From JAGVSR01 sp963825555 (GTDB lineage: Bacteria > Pseudomonadota > Alphaproteobacteria > Rhizobiales > Hyphomicrobiaceae), in contig CAWGTZ010000024.1 in NCBI GenBank assembly GCA_963825555.1, forward strand, positions 62,001-126,000: a DNA stretch of 64,000 nt. Direction: 5' to 3'. A model generated the notes under the pieces. It saw nothing but the letters and a program-made list of their open reading frames with translations. It ran no database searches and was not told the origin of the DNA. This document shows, piece after piece, positions 51,679 through 60,142 of this stretch. Within the stretch, counting starts at the first letter, position 1, and every line of letters begins with the position of its first letter. Position numbers and translations under genes: made by a program.

Positions 51679-52425
51679 CTAGGTGATCGCCAGCACGATG
51701 GTGCGCAGGCTCAGCGTGATGATCACGATGCCGACAAGGATCATGAGAAGTTTTGCGGGGAGGTGCTTGGCTGCGATCGCAGCGAACGGGGATGCGAGGA
51801 TGCCGCCAACGATCAGTCCGGTGATGATAGGCCACAGCTCTAGTCCGATGGTCAGTACGAAGGTGGCCGATATTGTCAGAGTTACGAAGAATTCCGCAAG
51901 GTTCACCGAGCCTATGGCGTAACGGGGCTGGGTGCCATGGCCGAGCAGGGTCGAGGTGACGATGGGCCCCCATCCGCCGCCACCAATGGCATCCACGAAG
52001 CCACCGGCAAAGCCGAGCGGCGCTACGTTCTTTGGCGGCTCGTCGACGAACGAATGCTTCTTATGTACGGCCTTGTAGATGATGAAGACTCCGACAAGCA
52101 GCAGGTATCCGCTGATGAAGGGTTTTATCGCGTCGCCTGGGACGCTGGTCAGAAGATAAGCGCCCAGTGCCCCGCCTATCATGCCCGGCACCGCCAGGCG
52201 CCAGATGATGCGCCTGTCGACATTGCCGAGTTTCCAGTGGGCAACGCCCGACGCGCCCGTGGTGAAGGTTTCCGCGGCATGCACGCAGGCGCTGGCCGTT
52301 GCGGGCGGAACTCCGTAGCTCAGCAAAACGGTTGTCGACGTCACGCCATAAGCCATACCGATGGCGCCGTCCACCATCTGTGCAAGAAAGCCGACGAGCA
52401 CATAGAACAGAAAGTCTTCATTCAT
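51679..52425 (-). CDS. TauE/SafE family membrane transporter (copy 2)
   Basis: 248 residues from ATG 52425. Multi-helix protein with VGFLAQMVDGAIGMAYGVTSTTVLLSYG and AGGFVDAIGGGGWGPIVTSTLLGHG, the two glycine-rich repeats of the family. It is only distantly similar to the adjacent copy, so the pair are not a recent duplication. It begins 59 bp after the cysN stop on the same strand, probably in the same operon, and may supply sulfate or remove sulfite. Confidence 0.88.
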   Translation of the reverse strand: MNEDFLFYVLVGFLAQMVDGAIGMAYGVTSTTVLLSYGVPPATASACVHAAETFTTGASGVAHWKLGNVDRRIIWRLAVPGMIGGALGAYLLTSVPGDAIKPFISGYLLLVGVFIIYKAVHKKHSFVDEPPKNVAPLGFAGGFVDAIGGGGWGPIVTSTLLGHGTQPRYAIGSVNLAEFFVTLTISATFVLTIGLELWPIITGLIVGGILASPFAAIAAKHLPAKLLMILVGIVIITLSLRTIVLAIT

Positions 52426-52484
52426 GAAATGTCGGCTCTCGCCACCTTCAGGAGGACGCAATCCCAGCGACGCGGGTGGGGCCG

Positions 52485-53990
52485 CTAGATCACGTAGTCC
52501 GGAAGACTCTCGATTTCGACCGCCACGCCGGCTGAGCGCAAGAGCAGGGAAACCTCGTTGGCGCGGCGGCGGAATTCCGCCTCGCCTTCCGGCGTGTCGG
52601 GCAGGTCGGAGCACAGACCCCGGCCCAGCATGGCCCGGGTGAGAATGAAGACGTTGTCCTGGTTCTGGATGTCGGGGCTTGCCGCTGTCACGATGCCGCC
52701 GGCGATCGTGGCGCCGGTAATGGCGTCGACGAGCATGAAGCTGCCGGTTTCGGGAGCCTCGGTGAAGCGGTCGATGGCGGTTGCACGCCCCAGGGCCACG
52801 TCGGCGATCGCAATGTCGTTCACCTTGCAGGACGTGGCGGGATGGATCGCCAACAATTCCAGTTCGAGCAGGGCCTTGATGTCGATGTTTGTCACAGGCA
52901 CGAGGTCGGTGGCAGTGCGCACCAGATAGCTGCCACGCTTATCGAAAGCGGTCTCCGACAGCCACACGAAGCGGGCCTCGATGGTGCGCGCCACGATCGG
53001 CTGCGCTTCCGGGGCTGCCAGGACCGAGCCGCGCGAGACGTCTATGTCGGCATCGAGTTGAATGGCGACGGCTTGACCCTGGATGGCTTCTTCGTAGTCG
53101 CGGTCCATGGTGGCGATGCGCTGCACCTTGGCCGATCGGCGGCTCACCGGATCGATGACCGTATCACCGACGCGTACCGTTCCGGAGCTGATCGTGCCAG
53201 CCAGCCCGCGGAAGTCCGCGCGGCTGTCGCGCAGCACCGTCTGAACGGGCATGCGGAAAGCCCCCGTCGGCTCGGTGCCACGGCTCGGAATCTCCTCAAG
53301 ATGCTCGAGCAGAGACGGGCCGTTGTACCAGGACATGTTTGTCGAACGGGAAGCGACGTTGTCGCCCGAGACGGACGCGACCGGAATGGCAATTGCCTCG
53401 CGAAAGCCGAAGCGCCACATCAGCGACCGGAATTCGTGTTCGATCTGGCGGTAGCGCGCCTCAGACCAGTCGACGAGATCCATCTTGTTGACGGCGAGGA
53501 TGACGCGCTTCAGGCCGACGAGATCCAGGATCGCAGCGTGGCGGCGCGTCTGGGTCTTGATGCCGTGGCGCGCGTCGATGAGCATGATGGCCACGTCCGC
53601 GTGCGAGGCGCCGGAAGCCATGTTGCGCGTATACTGTTCATGCCCTGGGCTATCGATGACGACGAAGCGGCGTGTTTTGGTATCGAAATAGCGCCAGGCT
53701 ATGTCGATGGTGATGCCCTGTTCGCGTTCGGCGACGAGCCCGTCCATCAGAAGCGAGAAGTCGGGATGGCCGCCATCAACCTTGCGACCACGCTGCAAAG
53801 TCTCGCGCTGATCGTCGAACAGATCGGTCGCGTCCCACAGGAGGCGGCCGATGAGGGTCGACTTGCCGTCGTCCACGGAGCCGCATGTCAGGATGCGCAG
53901 CATGCCGGAGAGTTCCGGAGCGACAACTTCTAATGGGGCGGCGGCGGGGGCCGCCTGCACGGTGTCCTTGAGAGCCGGTTGAGCGGTCAT
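52485..53990 (-). CDS. cysN: Sulfate adenylyltransferase GTPase subunit
   Basis: 501 residues. With CysD it forms APS from ATP and sulfate, GTP hydrolysis driving the reaction. GTPase motifs: CGSVDDGKSTLIGRLL (P-loop), VVIDSPGHEQYTRNM (G3), AVNKMDLVDW (G4), followed by EF-Tu-like beta-barrels. It ends after these, without the APS kinase (CysC) domain found in the CysNC fusions of many rhizobia. Its ATG overlaps the cysD stop. Confidence 0.96.
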   Translation of the reverse strand: MTAQPALKDTVQAAPAAAPLEVVAPELSGMLRILTCGSVDDGKSTLIGRLLWDATDLFDDQRETLQRGRKVDGGHPDFSLLMDGLVAEREQGITIDIAWRYFDTKTRRFVVIDSPGHEQYTRNMASGASHADVAIMLIDARHGIKTQTRRHAAILDLVGLKRVILAVNKMDLVDWSEARYRQIEHEFRSLMWRFGFREAIAIPVASVSGDNVASRSTNMSWYNGPSLLEHLEEIPSRGTEPTGAFRMPVQTVLRDSRADFRGLAGTISSGTVRVGDTVIDPVSRRSAKVQRIATMDRDYEEAIQGQAVAIQLDADIDVSRGSVLAAPEAQPIVARTIEARFVWLSETAFDKRGSYLVRTATDLVPVTNIDIKALLELELLAIHPATSCKVNDIAIADVALGRATAIDRFTEAPETGSFMLVDAITGATIAGGIVTAASPDIQNQDNVFILTRAMLGRGLCSDLPDTPEGEAEFRRRANEVSLLLRSAGVAVEIESLPDYVI

Positions 53991-54895
53991 CAGAAATAGC
54001 CTTCCTGCTTCTTCTTCTCCATGGCGCCGACCTGATCATGGTCGATGAGACGCCCGGACCGTTCCGATACGCGTGCGCCGACTGTCTCGGCGACGACTTC
54101 TTCCAGTGTTTCCGCCTCCAACTCCACAGCCGCCGTGAGTGGCCAGCAGCCGAGCGTCCGGAAGCGCACTTTGCGCATCACGGTCGTCTCGCCGGGCTGC
54201 AACGGCAGCCGGTCGTCATCAAGCATGAGGATCTGGCCGCCGCGCTCGATGGTCGGACGCATGGCGGCCATGTAGAGCGGCACCACTTCCAATTTCTCGC
54301 GCAGGATGTAGCGCCAGATATCACGCTCCGTCCAGTTGGACAGCGGGAAGATGCGGGCCGTCTCGCCGGAGCCAAGGCGGCCGTTCAAGAGACGCCACAT
54401 TTCAGGGCGCTGCATGCGCGGATCCCAGCGGTGCCCCGCGGCGCGGAAGGAGAAGACGCGCTCCTTTGCGCGGCTTGCTTCCTCGTCGCGGCGAGCGCCG
54501 CCGAAGGCACCGTCAAAACCGTACTGGTCAAGTCCAGCCTTCAGGGCCTTGGTCTTCATGACATCGGTGTAGACCGACGGCGAGTAATCGTAGGGGTTCA
54601 TGCCCGCTGCGATCGCCTCGTGGTTGGTCATCTCGATCAGGTCGAGTTCGAAGTCCTTCACCATCCGATTGCGGAAGGCGATCATCTCCTTGAACTTCCA
54701 TGTCGTGTTCACGTGGAGAATCGGGAAGGGCAGCTTGCCCGGCCAGAAGGCCTTGCGAGCCAGATGCAGAAGGACAGTGGAGTCTTTTCCGATGGAATAG
54801 AGCAGCACAGGTTTACGGAACTGTGCCGCCGCCTCGCGGAAGATATGGATGCTCTCAAACTCGAGCAGATCGAGATGGGAGAAATGTTCGCTCAT
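53990..54895 (-). CDS. cysD: Sulfate adenylyltransferase catalytic subunit
   Basis: 301 residues from ATG 54895. The PP-loop ATP pyrophosphatase motif is VLLYSIGKDSTVLLHLARKAF; FDGAFGGARRDEEASRAKERVFSFR and the C-terminal DHDQVGAMEKKKQEGYF are diagnostic of CysD. Its start overlaps the cysH stop by 4 nt and its stop overlaps the cysN start, so cysHDN are translationally linked. Confidence 0.97.
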   Translation of the reverse strand: MSEHFSHLDLLEFESIHIFREAAAQFRKPVLLYSIGKDSTVLLHLARKAFWPGKLPFPILHVNTTWKFKEMIAFRNRMVKDFELDLIEMTNHEAIAAGMNPYDYSPSVYTDVMKTKALKAGLDQYGFDGAFGGARRDEEASRAKERVFSFRAAGHRWDPRMQRPEMWRLLNGRLGSGETARIFPLSNWTERDIWRYILREKLEVVPLYMAAMRPTIERGGQILMLDDDRLPLQPGETTVMRKVRFRTLGCWPLTAAVELEAETLEEVVAETVGARVSERSGRLIDHDQVGAMEKKKQEGYF

Positions 54896-55692
54896 GCGGC
54901 GGAGTCCTTGCTCTTGGGGCGGTTGTGCAGCCCGCATTCCTTGCCGTCCTCGTTTTCCCACCACCATCGCCCGGCGCGGATGTCTTCGCCGGGCCGGATT
55001 GCGCGGGTGCAAGGCTGGCAGCCGATCGAGGGGAAGCCCTGGGCGTGCAGCGGGTTGACGGGTACTTCGTTACTTTCGACATAGGCCTCGAGCATTTCGA
55101 GTGACCAGTCGGCGATGGGGTTCAACTTGACGAGTTGATGTGCGGCGTCCCACGCGGCGAAGGGAACGTGGGCGCGGCCCGCGGACTGGTCTCGGCGAAT
55201 GCCCGTAATCCAACCTGCAGCGCCATCGAGCGCACGGTTCAATGGTCGGACCTTGCGGATGTCGCAGCATGCCTTCCGGTTCTCTACGGCCTGGCGAAAG
55301 CCCATGATGCCGTCGCGCGCGACGAGGCTTTCCACTTCGGCCGCATCGGGAAACACGACGCGGATGCGCCGTCCGTACCGCGCTTCGGTCGCTTCCAGTG
55401 TCTCAAGGGTCTCGCTGAAGTGGCGGCCCGTATCCAGCGTAAAGACATCGAAGGGAAGGCCGGTCTCGGCGATGGCTGCGAAGACGGCCTGATCTTCGAA
55501 GCCCAGGCTGGTCGAAAAGGCGACGCGTCCTGCAATCGCATTCGCGATAATGTGGAGGCGCTCCTTCAGCGTCGTGGCAGCTGCCAGCGTGCTGTCAAGC
55601 GCCGCAGCCCGTGCGGGGCCGTCGAACGAGGCAGACGGGGTCACGGGGCGCGCAGCCTCGGCAGGGCGCGTATCGGCAGGAGATAGGGTCAT
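54892..55692 (-). CDS. cysH: Adenylylsulfate (APS) reductase, [4Fe-4S] type
   Basis: 266 residues. It reduces activated sulfate to sulfite using thioredoxin. The PP-loop region is AFSTSLGFEDQAVFAAIAE; the catalytic Cys lies in the C-terminal KECGLH. The pairs KACCDIRKVRPL and GCQPCTRA are the [4Fe-4S] ligands that separate APS-reducing enzymes from cluster-free PAPS reductases. This agrees with the absence of an APS kinase gene or domain. First gene of the minus-strand sulfate operon. Confidence 0.94.
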   Translation of the reverse strand: MTLSPADTRPAEAARPVTPSASFDGPARAAALDSTLAAATTLKERLHIIANAIAGRVAFSTSLGFEDQAVFAAIAETGLPFDVFTLDTGRHFSETLETLEATEARYGRRIRVVFPDAAEVESLVARDGIMGFRQAVENRKACCDIRKVRPLNRALDGAAGWITGIRRDQSAGRAHVPFAAWDAAHQLVKLNPIADWSLEMLEAYVESNEVPVNPLHAQGFPSIGCQPCTRAIRPGEDIRAGRWWWENEDGKECGLHNRPKSKDSAA

Positions 55693-55756
55693 CGGAAGCC
55701 TCCGGTTGGGCGGAAACTAAGCGAAACCAATCCGGAAAAGAAGTGCCTCTTAGAAA

Positions 55757-55782
55757 AAAGAACGTATTTCTTTGCGTTTGAA
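55757..55782. promoter_or_regulatory. cysH upstream region: palindrome and sulfur-operon shared element, copy 2
   Basis: AAAGAA (55757-55762) and TTCTTT (55768-55773) form a palindrome with a 5-bp spacer, about 65 bp upstream of the cysH start. Overlapping it, ATTTCTTTGCGTTTGAA (55766-55782) matches the element upstream of cobA. Likely site of the sulfur regulator; a CysB-type LysR protein is the obvious candidate but is not encoded here. Confidence 0.4.
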
Positions 55783-55886
55783 CTTCCATGAGAGAAAAAT
55801 TTTGCCCAATAGGCCACCTGCGCAATGGCGTCCCCCGCCGGCCTGGACAGTCGGTCGCACTGGCGCCATCGGGCACAACGCAAGGG

Positions 55887-57137
55887 TCAGTCGGCGCCTT
55901 TAAGAAAGCGCAGGACACCCCGCGCCGCCGTGATCCCGGTGGCGATCGAGGCCTGAAGCAAATAGCCTCCCGTCGGTGCGTCCCAGTCCAGCATCTCGCC
56001 AGCGACGAACGTGCCCGGACGGGCGGTCAGCATGAGATTCTCATCGACGGCTGAGAAGGCAACGCCCCCGGCGGTCGAGATCGCGCGCTGCAATCCCGCC
56101 GTGCCCGTGACCGTGAGCGGGACGTCCTTTATGAGATGCGCGAGTTCGTCGGGATCTCCCGGCAGAGCGCGGGCCGCCTCGCGTAAAAGACCGATCGCGG
56201 CAAGTGACAGCTTCAGCGTCTTACGCAGCCAGTTTGTGACCGTGTTCTTCCCTCGCTCACGCTTGAGCCGTCCCGCAATATGATCGAGTTGCTCGTCGGG
56301 CCTGAGGTCGAGATGGATGACCACTGGCTCGCCGCTGGCCGTCGCGGCAGAAATATCCGATGTGAGCGCATACACGGCCCCGCCCTCAAGGCCCTTGGAG
56401 GTGACGATTGCCTCGCCGCGCTGGATCTTTCCCTCAAACGTCAGCGCAATCCGTTTTAGCGGCGTGCCGGCGAAGCGCTCGCGGAAGACGTCGCTCCAGG
56501 CAATCGTCAGTCCCGCATTCGATGGCTGCAAGGGGGTGACCTCGATTCCGGCCTGACTGAGTTGAGTGACCCATCCGCCATCGGAACCCAGTCGCGGCCA
56601 ACTTGCACCGCCGAGTGCGAGCACGACTGCATCGCAGGAGAAGGGCTCCACTACGGCCTCAGAAGTCCGAAAGAGCGGTTCCCCACTCTCGCTCCAACCT
56701 TCCCAGGTGCGCCGGGTGCGGATTTCGACGCCCAGCTTCTCGAGTCGTCTGAGCCACGCGCGCAGCAACGGCGAGGCCTTCATCGATTTGGGAAATACGC
56801 GTCCGCTCGTTCCGACGAACGTTTCTTGGCCCAGTCCTTCGGCCCAACGGATAAGCGCCTTCGGCGGATAGTCCGTGATTGACGGGGACAAATGCGGCGC
56901 GCTTTCGCCGTATCGGGCGAGGAAAGATGTCAGCGGTTCGCTGTGCGTGAGATTGAGCCCCCCACGACCAGCCATGAGGAACTTGCGACCTGCCGAGGGC
57001 ATGCGCTCGAAAATGGTCACATTTACACCGGCGGCTGCAAGTGTCTCGGCGGCTGCGAGGCCCGCAGGACCCGCACCGACGACGGCAATGCGCGGTACCT
57101 TATGTTCCGCGTTGGCCTCCATCGCAGGGTTCGTCAC
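55887..57137 (-). CDS. BaiN/HI0933-like FAD-dependent oxidoreductase
   Basis: 416 residues. The FAD-binding fold starts IAVVGAGPAGLAAAETLAAAG; AGRKFLMAGRGGLNLTHSEP is the signature of the HI0933/BaiN family, and the C-terminal FVAGEMLDWDAPTGGYLLQ completes the FAD site. The reaction is unknown for most members. GTG 57137 lies 4 bp after the stop of the glyoxalase-family gene; ATG 57122 is an alternative start. Confidence 0.85.
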   Translation of the reverse strand: MTNPAMEANAEHKVPRIAVVGAGPAGLAAAETLAAAGVNVTIFERMPSAGRKFLMAGRGGLNLTHSEPLTSFLARYGESAPHLSPSITDYPPKALIRWAEGLGQETFVGTSGRVFPKSMKASPLLRAWLRRLEKLGVEIRTRRTWEGWSESGEPLFRTSEAVVEPFSCDAVVLALGGASWPRLGSDGGWVTQLSQAGIEVTPLQPSNAGLTIAWSDVFRERFAGTPLKRIALTFEGKIQRGEAIVTSKGLEGGAVYALTSDISAATASGEPVVIHLDLRPDEQLDHIAGRLKRERGKNTVTNWLRKTLKLSLAAIGLLREAARALPGDPDELAHLIKDVPLTVTGTAGLQRAISTAGGVAFSAVDENLMLTARPGTFVAGEMLDWDAPTGGYLLQASIATGITAARGVLRFLKGAD

Positions 57138-57141
57138 GCGC

Positions 57142-57582
57142 TCACCACGAACCGGTGTTGGACATGGAAGCCCAGGGTTCGGCCGAGGGCAGTGACGCGC
57201 CCCGTTGGAGTAGTTCGATGGAGATCAGATCCGGCGAGCGCACGAAAGCCATGCGTCCATCCCGCGGTGGGCGGCTGATGACGACGCCGCCGGCCATGAG
57301 CCGTTCGCAGATCGCATAGATATCATCGACCTCGAAGGCGAGATGCCCGAAGTTGCGCGCCGAGCCGTAGTCCTCAGGATCCCAATTATACGTGAGTTCC
57401 AGCATCGGCGCCTTCTGGGTCGCCGCACTGTGCCGGTCGCCGGGGGCGGCGAGAAAGATCAGCGTGAACCGTCCGGCCTTGTTCTCGATCCGGCGGATCT
57501 CCTCCATACCGAGCAGGCCGCAGTAGAAGGCGAGGCTTTTCTCGATCTCGGTGATGCGGACCATGGTGTGCAGATAGCGCAT
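57142..57582 (-). CDS. Glyoxalase I-like (VOC) protein, probable lactoylglutathione lyase
   Basis: 146 residues from ATG 57582, preceded by GAGGAGAT. Vicinal-oxygen-chelate fold: LHTMVRITEIEKSLAFYCGLLGM, then ELTYNWDPEDY, FGHLAFEVDDIY and a final Ile-Glu-Leu (SIELLQ). The putative metal ligands (His, Glu, His, Glu) match GloA. It would convert the methylglyoxal-glutathione adduct to lactoylglutathione. The C-terminal extension after ELLQRG is unconserved. Same operon as the flavoprotein. Confidence 0.88.
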   Translation of the reverse strand: MRYLHTMVRITEIEKSLAFYCGLLGMEEIRRIENKAGRFTLIFLAAPGDRHSAATQKAPMLELTYNWDPEDYGSARNFGHLAFEVDDIYAICERLMAGGVVISRPPRDGRMAFVRSPDLISIELLQRGASLPSAEPWASMSNTGSW

Positions 57583-58192
57583 GCGTGGAGGATCTCCTCG
57601 AATTGTTCGCATTGGGGCTTCGGGCGGCGGGAATGGAAGACCGTGGAGTTTTGTCGGGAAGGCGCCGGCGTGCCCGCCAAAGCTTGGGCGTCGGAGGCAC
57701 AGTGTGGCTCAAATACCAGTCGTCAATCGGGCTCTTGTGTCAGGTCCTGCTCCAAGTCCGGCCGCCCATGTGGATAAACGGTGGACTACAACCGTGCCAG
57801 AGACAACAGCCAACCGGGACCTGTCGGAGCCTAACAATCTGTCCTCAGGAGCGAATCAGTTGGCCTCCGATTCGCCATTCGGAAGCATACTGAGCGACGC
57901 CAAACGCGCTATTGAACTTTGTTTGCGGAGTCTATGCCCAAGAAAGACTCTGTCTGGGAAAGATTGCGAAAAAGCTTTTATTGTCAGAGTTATGCTCGAT
58001 CTATGCTCGTGTGAAAAAGGCACCTCAGGTGGGGGTCGGACAAATTTTTGGGCTGGCGGCGGCACCTGCCGCTGGCATAGTTAACAAGCCGGGTGCGATC
58101 CGCTCACGCGTGAGGGCAGGAGGGGATCGTAACAAGGTCGTCCCGTTAGGGGCGTCGCAGTTTTTGAGCACAAGTAAGCGGGGTATACACTC
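57583..58192. other. Intergenic region upstream of the double cold-shock gene
   Basis: 610 bp between the glyoxalase and cold-shock gene starts, which diverge. Overlapping plus-strand frames (57581-58084 and 57912-58358) show no family and cross into the next gene. An ATG in GAGTCTATGCCC near 57934 opens a 26-codon basic peptide (MPKKDSVWERLRKSF...), not supported further. A long 5' leader would be usual for a cold-shock gene. Confidence 0.5.
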
Positions 58193-58795
58193 ATGGGGGA
58201 AACCAAGGGGCCTCCGGCGACGCATGGCGCCGGTCAAACGGTCGGTGGGGAAACCGGTCGGTTGGAAGATGGCGTCGAGGTCATCGAGATCGCAGGCACC
58301 ATTAAGTGGTTCGATGTTTCAAAGGGCTATGGGTTCATCGTTCCGGACAACGGGCTGACCGATGTTCTTTTGCACGTGACCTGCCTCCGGGCCGGGGGTT
58401 ATCAGACGGCTTATGAGGGCGCACGCGTCCATTGTCAGGTTCTGAAGCGGCCCAAGGGAATGCAGGCATTCCACATCCTCTCCATGGACGAGAGCACGGC
58501 GATCCATCCTTCGCTGCTGCCGCAGCGCACACATGTGCAGGTGCAGGCGGAAAGCGACTGGGAGCGGGCCACCGTAAAGTGGTTCAACCGGGTGCGGGGC
58601 TTCGGCTTCCTGACCCGCGGCGAGGGCACGCCGGACATTTTCTGCCACATGGAGACGCTACGTCGGTTCGGCTTTACTGAGTTGCGTCCCGGTCAGACCG
58701 TGATGGTCCGCTGGGGCTACGGCTCAAAGGGCGTCATGGCGGCCGAGCTGAGACCGGACGGTCCGACACAGGGAGTGCCGCCGTCCCCGCACTGA
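58193..58795 (+). CDS. Double cold-shock-domain protein
   Basis: 200 residues with two CSDs. The first (about 33-95) has GTIKWFDVSKGYGFIVPDNG and VLLHVTCL; the second (about 122-190) has ATVKWFNRVRGFGFLTRGEG and IFCHMETL, each with RNP1-like and RNP2-like aromatic patches. Two-CSD proteins bind single-stranded nucleic acid and are widespread in alphaproteobacteria as stress or growth-phase RNA chaperones. The first 30 residues are disordered. A DUF192 gene follows 12 bp later. Confidence 0.93.
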   Translation: MGETKGPPATHGAGQTVGGETGRLEDGVEVIEIAGTIKWFDVSKGYGFIVPDNGLTDVLLHVTCLRAGGYQTAYEGARVHCQVLKRPKGMQAFHILSMDESTAIHPSLLPQRTHVQVQAESDWERATVKWFNRVRGFGFLTRGEGTPDIFCHMETLRRFGFTELRPGQTVMVRWGYGSKGVMAAELRPDGPTQGVPPSPH

Positions 58796-58807
58796 TGGGA
58801 TGATGGC

Positions 58808-59311
58808 ATGCGCAAGCGACGACATTTTGCGAGGGCTGCCCTGGGGGCGGCCCTTGCTTTTTTTCTCGGCACCGGACTTGGAAATAATGCCGGACTTTCG
58901 GGTCCAGCGTCGGCCGATCCTGGCGGTGCCGTGACTGAGCGGCTTGAAATCGTGAGCGGGGAGCGGACCATCGCCCTCGATGCCGAAATTGCAGACACGG
59001 CCACCCGCCAAGCCGTGGGGCTCATGTATCGCACCGACCTTCCCGAAGGCCGCGGCATGCTGTTCATCCACGACGCGCCGAGGGAACTGACGATGTGGAT
59101 GCGCAATACGTACATCCCCCTCGACATGGTCTTCATTCGTGCCGACGGCACCGTGCATCGTATCGAAGCCATGACGGAACCGCACTCTGAGGAGATCATT
59201 GCCTCCAAGGGCCCAGTTACCGGGGTACTTGAGATTGCCGGCGGTGCGGCCGCCCGGATGGGCTTGAAGCCCGGTGACACTGTGCGCCACCGCCATTTCA
59301 AGGGGCCTTGA
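58808..59311 (+). CDS. DUF192 family exported protein
   Basis: 167 residues. Signal peptide (ARAALGAALAFFLGTGLG) followed by a DUF192 barrel: EIADTATRQAVGLMYRTDLPEGRGMLF, LTMWMRNTYIPLDMVFIRADGTV and the closing VLEIAGGAAARMGLKPGD. Function unknown; it is often near cold-shock genes in alphaproteobacteria, as here (12-bp gap, probable operon). Confidence 0.9.
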   Translation: MRKRRHFARAALGAALAFFLGTGLGNNAGLSGPASADPGGAVTERLEIVSGERTIALDAEIADTATRQAVGLMYRTDLPEGRGMLFIHDAPRELTMWMRNTYIPLDMVFIRADGTVHRIEAMTEPHSEEIIASKGPVTGVLEIAGGAAARMGLKPGDTVRHRHFKGP

Positions 59312-59414
59312 GGTAGGACGAACGTGGGTTTCCGCGGCGGAATGGACCCGAAGGCCGCCCCATGTGATCGCGCCGCTTGACCCGGGTCCTGCAAAGCGGC
59401 AGACAGAGGAACAT

Positions 59415-59491
59415 CGGGGCGTAGCTCAGCCTGGTAGAGCATCTGCTTTGGGAGCAGAGGGTCGCGTGTTCGAATCATGTCGCCCCGACCA
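59415..59491 (+). tRNA. tRNA-Pro (anticodon TGG)
   Basis: A 77-nt cloverleaf: acceptor CGGGGCG/CGCCCCG, D-arm GTAGCTCAGCCTGG, anticodon loop TTTGGGA giving TGG, T-arm GTTCGAATC, discriminator A and encoded CCA. The C1-G72 pair is typical of bacterial tRNA-Pro. Confidence 0.96.
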
Positions 59492-59527
59492 TTCTTCGTT
59501 CACGATAGAGACAGTCCGAGACACACC

Positions 59528-59833
59528 ATGACGGTACGCATCTACAAGCCGGCCAAAACCGCGATGCAGTCGGGTGAGGGTCGTACGCGGGAGTGGGTCC
59601 TGGAGTACGAGCCTGAGGCGCCGCGCCAGATCGACCCCCTCATGGGCTGGACGAGTTCGTCGGATACGCGCCAGCAGGTCAGTCTCAATTTCGAGACGAA
59701 AGAAGACGCGATCGCCTATGCCACCCGCAATGGCTTGGCCTATACCGTGATCGAGCCGACCCCGCGTAAGCCGCTTCGCAAGTCTTACGCCGACAACTTC
59801 AAGTTCGGCCGCATGGGCAACTGGACTCACTGA
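59528..59833 (+). CDS. NDUFS4-like accessory subunit of respiratory complex I
   Basis: 101 residues from ATG 59528. It matches the ETC complex I 18/21 kDa subunit family: VRIYKPAKTAMQSGEGRTREWVLEYE, PLMGWTSSSDTRQQVSLNFETKEDAIAYA and NFKFGRMGNWTH at the end. Alphaproteobacteria share this accessory subunit with mitochondria, where NDUFS4 stabilises the NADH-oxidising arm. The core nuo genes are not in this window. It lies 36 bp after tRNA-Pro. Confidence 0.93.
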   Translation: MTVRIYKPAKTAMQSGEGRTREWVLEYEPEAPRQIDPLMGWTSSSDTRQQVSLNFETKEDAIAYATRNGLAYTVIEPTPRKPLRKSYADNFKFGRMGNWTH

Positions 59834-60056
59834 GCCCGGTCATGGCGCCTATGCGATGGAATGCCATGCGCGCGCAGGGGACGAAATGCCACCGCGTCCT
59901 AATCAGGGCCTGCGGCTGCTGTTTTCCAAAAAGCGGGCGCTTTACCGCCCTTCCCGGGGTCCCTTCGCTTGCCATTGCCCCCGGCCTCACCTATCCCCTT
60001 TTGGTCAGAGGGCGAAGTCGCTATCCGTGGCATGCCTTCTCAGGACCATGAGTCCA

Positions 60057-60133
60057 GCGCCCGTAGCTCAGCTGGATAGAGCACTCGCCTTCTAAGCGAG
60101 ATGTCGCAGGTTCAAGTCCTGCCGGGCGCGCCA
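60057..60133 (+). tRNA. tRNA-Arg (anticodon TCT)
   Basis: A 77-nt cloverleaf: acceptor GCGCCCG/CGGGCGC, D-arm GTAGCTCAGCTGGAT, anticodon loop CTTCTAA giving TCT, T-arm GTTCAAGTC, discriminator G and encoded CCA followed by a T-run (ATTTTTCTTTT) that may end transcription. Confidence 0.96.
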
Positions 60134-60142
60134 TTTTTCTTT

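Noticed and set aside
60057..60133. tRNA-Arg as an integration site of a genomic island
   Set aside because: No integrase, duplicated tRNA end or mobile gene is visible on either side; neighbours are ordinary chromosomal genes.
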